Shown: in pieces, positions 5,822 through 7,105 of the stretch
How the letters are laid out: each line of letters opens with the position of its first letter
Numbering within the stretch: the stretch's first letter is position 1
Source of the DNA: JAOABV01 sp964473505
GTDB taxonomy: Bacteria; Hydrothermota; Tepidihabitantia; Tepidihabitantales; CAIPLT01
NCBI GenBank assembly: GCA_964473505.1
Contig: CAYYPG010000092.1
Coordinates: 1 to 7,105 of the forward strand
Length of the DNA: 7,105 nt
Reading direction: 5' to 3'
Program-made: the position numbers and the translations under genes
The notes under the pieces: generated by a model
Told to the model about the DNA's origin: nothing
Database searches by the model: none
The model's input: the letters and a program-made list of their open reading frames with translations, nothing else

Positions 5822-7012
5822 TTAACAATTAGATTTTTGGCTGATTATGCTTTCCATTATTGCGCTTAATTTCTTTGTCTGGTTTAGGCGATTATAATGT
5901 TCAACTCCTTTAGGTTGAAAAGGCAATTTATTATCTTTCGCCCAAAGAACCGCCTGACGAATTTCTTTAGAATCACAAGGTATTGCCAGACCTACTGAGT
6001 GATTTTCAATCAAGCGCATACCTTCATTACATCTTTCCGCAATACCCAGTATCGGTTTGTTAGCGCCAAAATACTCGTAAAGTTTTATCCCTACTGCCTG
6101 ATTCGGTTTGGTAAGATATAATAATAAAGATGCCGATTTCATAATCGCTATCGTTTCAGCATGGGAACGAATTCCCATATAATCCACATTTTTATATTTC
6201 TTTAGTTCTTGCAAAGTATCCGCATCACAACTTCCGACCAAACGGATTTTAACATCAGGCAAATCCTCAACCGCCTCAATTACAGATTTTAATAAATCAA
6301 AATTTTCCCAGATATTTCCGGTATACACTATGTTAAATCCTTCTAAAGGTAATGTGGTTATTTTGAAATCATCCGGGTCATACCCGTTTTCAATAACTTC
6401 TGCTGACTGACATTCAATCTGTTCTCGGATCTGATAATTAACACAAGTTATCAAATCTGAGTTTTTTATGATATTGGCTCTTAGTCTTCTTATCTTGTTT
6501 CGGACAAACCGAGGTGGTAAAACAAATCCCGTAGGCCAGGGATCGCGGAAATCTGTAATTAATGGAATATGATACCGTTGCTTTAATTTTAAGCCGACCA
6601 AAAGCGCACTAAATGGTGGTGCGGAAGCAAAGAGAATATCTGGTTTTGATACTTCAATTATCTTACATCCTAAGTGATATGCAAAAGGTATCCATAGTGC
6701 TTTGGAATCGGGAAAGAATAGAAAATTAAGCACCTGACTGGTTTTATTCGGCTCAATGTTGATTGTTTTCAATTTGGATTGAAGCAGATAAAGAACTCTT
6801 GCCGGGTCTAAACTTTCACTGCGAAAAACAAAAATCTCTTTTAAGTCCTCAAGTAAATCATAATCGTAATGGTAATAAGCAATCGGTTTTACCGATAGAA
6901 TTCGAACTTTCCAGTCCAACAGTTTGAGATATTTGGCGAATTTAGTTATACGCATAACTCCGCTCATACCTAAAGGCGGGGTATAATAAGCAATAATTAA
7001 AACCTGTTTCAC
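5822..7012 (-). CDS. GT4-type (GT-B fold) glycosyltransferase
   Basis: This encodes an intact 396-residue cytosolic glycosyltransferase, expected to move a sugar from a nucleotide donor onto a glycan, lipid carrier or protein. The N-terminal Rossmann half opens with VLIIAYYTPPLGMSGVMR (4-21), typical of GT4 acceptor domains, and holds ITDFRDPWP (152-160), a motif I associate with this subgroup. The hinge has VIENGYDPDDF (206-216). The donor half starts NIVYTGNIWE (227-236) and carries GIKLYEYFGANKPILGI (308-324). There K310 and E313 match the nucleotide-sugar site, and the first Glu of the usual E-x7-E pair is replaced by Gln305, as in other members with a K-x2-E pattern. There is no signal or membrane segment. 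The start is GTG; TAA lies two codons upstream in frame and no Shine-Dalgarno is visible. It converges on the decayed genes. Donor and acceptor cannot be told. Confidence 0.9.
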   Translation of the reverse strand: MKQVLIIAYYTPPLGMSGVMRITKFAKYLKLLDWKVRILSVKPIAYYHYDYDLLEDLKEIFVFRSESLDPARVLYLLQSKLKTINIEPNKTSQVLNFLFFPDSKALWIPFAYHLGCKIIEVSKPDILFASAPPFSALLVGLKLKQRYHIPLITDFRDPWPTGFVLPPRFVRNKIRRLRANIIKNSDLITCVNYQIREQIECQSAEVIENGYDPDDFKITTLPLEGFNIVYTGNIWENFDLLKSVIEAVEDLPDVKIRLVGSCDADTLQELKKYKNVDYMGIRSHAETIAIMKSASLLLYLTKPNQAVGIKLYEYFGANKPILGIAERCNEGMRLIENHSVGLAIPCDSKEIRQAVLWAKDNKLPFQPKGVEHYNRLNQTKKLSAIMESIISQKSNC

Positions 7013-7017
7013 ACTTT

Positions 7018-7045
7018 ATTATGCGATTTATCTTTAATTTGTCAA
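7018..7045 (-). promoter_or_regulatory. Near-consensus promoter for a possibly leaderless glycosyltransferase mRNA
   Basis: On the minus strand a perfect TTGACA (+ strand 7040-7045) is followed after 16 bases by CATAAT (+ strand 7018-7023). Only five bases separate the -10 box from the GTG at 7012-7010, so transcription would start at or beside the first base of the start codon. There is no Shine-Dalgarno before the GTG, which fits a leaderless mRNA. Confidence 0.55.
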
Positions 7046-7056
7046 CCTCCATGTCG

Positions 7057-7105
7057 TTCCAACTTAGAAACCGCAACTTTAATTCCAACTTTGAAATCGC
7101 AACTT
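7057..7105. repeat. Tandem repeat at the right edge (two 23-base copies, period 26)
   Basis: Copy 1 (7057-7079) and copy 2 (7083-7105) differ at two of 23 positions. Both begin TTCCAACTT and end CGCAACTT, so there is also a looser 13-base rhythm of C(C/G)AACTT. The array runs off the window, so its length is unknown. Read on the minus strand, one frame gives a Lys/Val-rich stretch ending in TGA at 7044-7042, but I do not call a gene from it. Confidence 0.65.

Noticed and set aside
1..7105. tRNA, rRNA, CRISPR array, transposase or phage genes
   Set aside because: No cloverleaf-like arms, regularly spaced direct repeats or recognisable recombinase motifs were seen by eye. The only tandem repeat (7057-7105) has two copies with three-base spacing.

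Overview
The window is AT-rich bacterial DNA. Two lipoprotein signal peptides, a further signal-peptide protein and a decayed third lipoprotein suggest a cell-envelope locus, probably of a diderm. The gene style (small Lys/Glu-rich lipoproteins, FecR-domain secreted proteins, SHOCT plus zinc-ribbon proteins, WD40-like propeller lipoproteins) recalls uncultured FCB-type or WOR-3-like lineages. That placement is an impression: there is no rRNA or marker gene here. No tRNA, CRISPR array or intact mobile element was seen.

Layout. Bases 1-123 look like the tail of a gene entering from the left. Bases 124-611 are mostly non-coding, with a good sigma70-type promoter (231-259) and a short coding-like scrap (370-483). 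Then comes a plus-strand series: an Ig-like lipoprotein (612-1040), a small helical lipoprotein (1283-1699), a secreted FecR-domain protein (1760-2699) and a cytoplasmic SHOCT/double-zinc-ribbon protein (2726-3634). The last two are each broken by one lesion. The FecR gene has an extra base in an A7 run that separates its signal peptide from its body. The zinc-ribbon gene has an in-frame TGA that cuts off the metal-binding tail.

From 3642 to 5670 the plus strand is a graveyard of decayed genes: a second double-zinc-ribbon gene (3642-3925), scrambled coding scraps ending in a possible membrane segment (4165-4801), and a WD40/TolB-like propeller lipoprotein (4788-5670) whose pieces can be stitched across several frames. 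The lesions mix in-frame stops with one-base indels, several of them at short homopolymers. Both real pseudogenisation and assembly or read error must be considered.

The right end carries an intact, convergent, minus-strand GT4-type glycosyltransferase (5822-7012). It has a near-consensus promoter so close to its GTG start that the mRNA may be leaderless. A tandem repeat lies at the extreme right edge.

The intact genes would act at the envelope (two lipoproteins, one periplasmic FecR protein), with one cytoplasmic metal-binding protein and one sugar transferase. I see no convincing complete new system. The most informative signals are the serial gene lesions and the paired zinc-ribbon genes.
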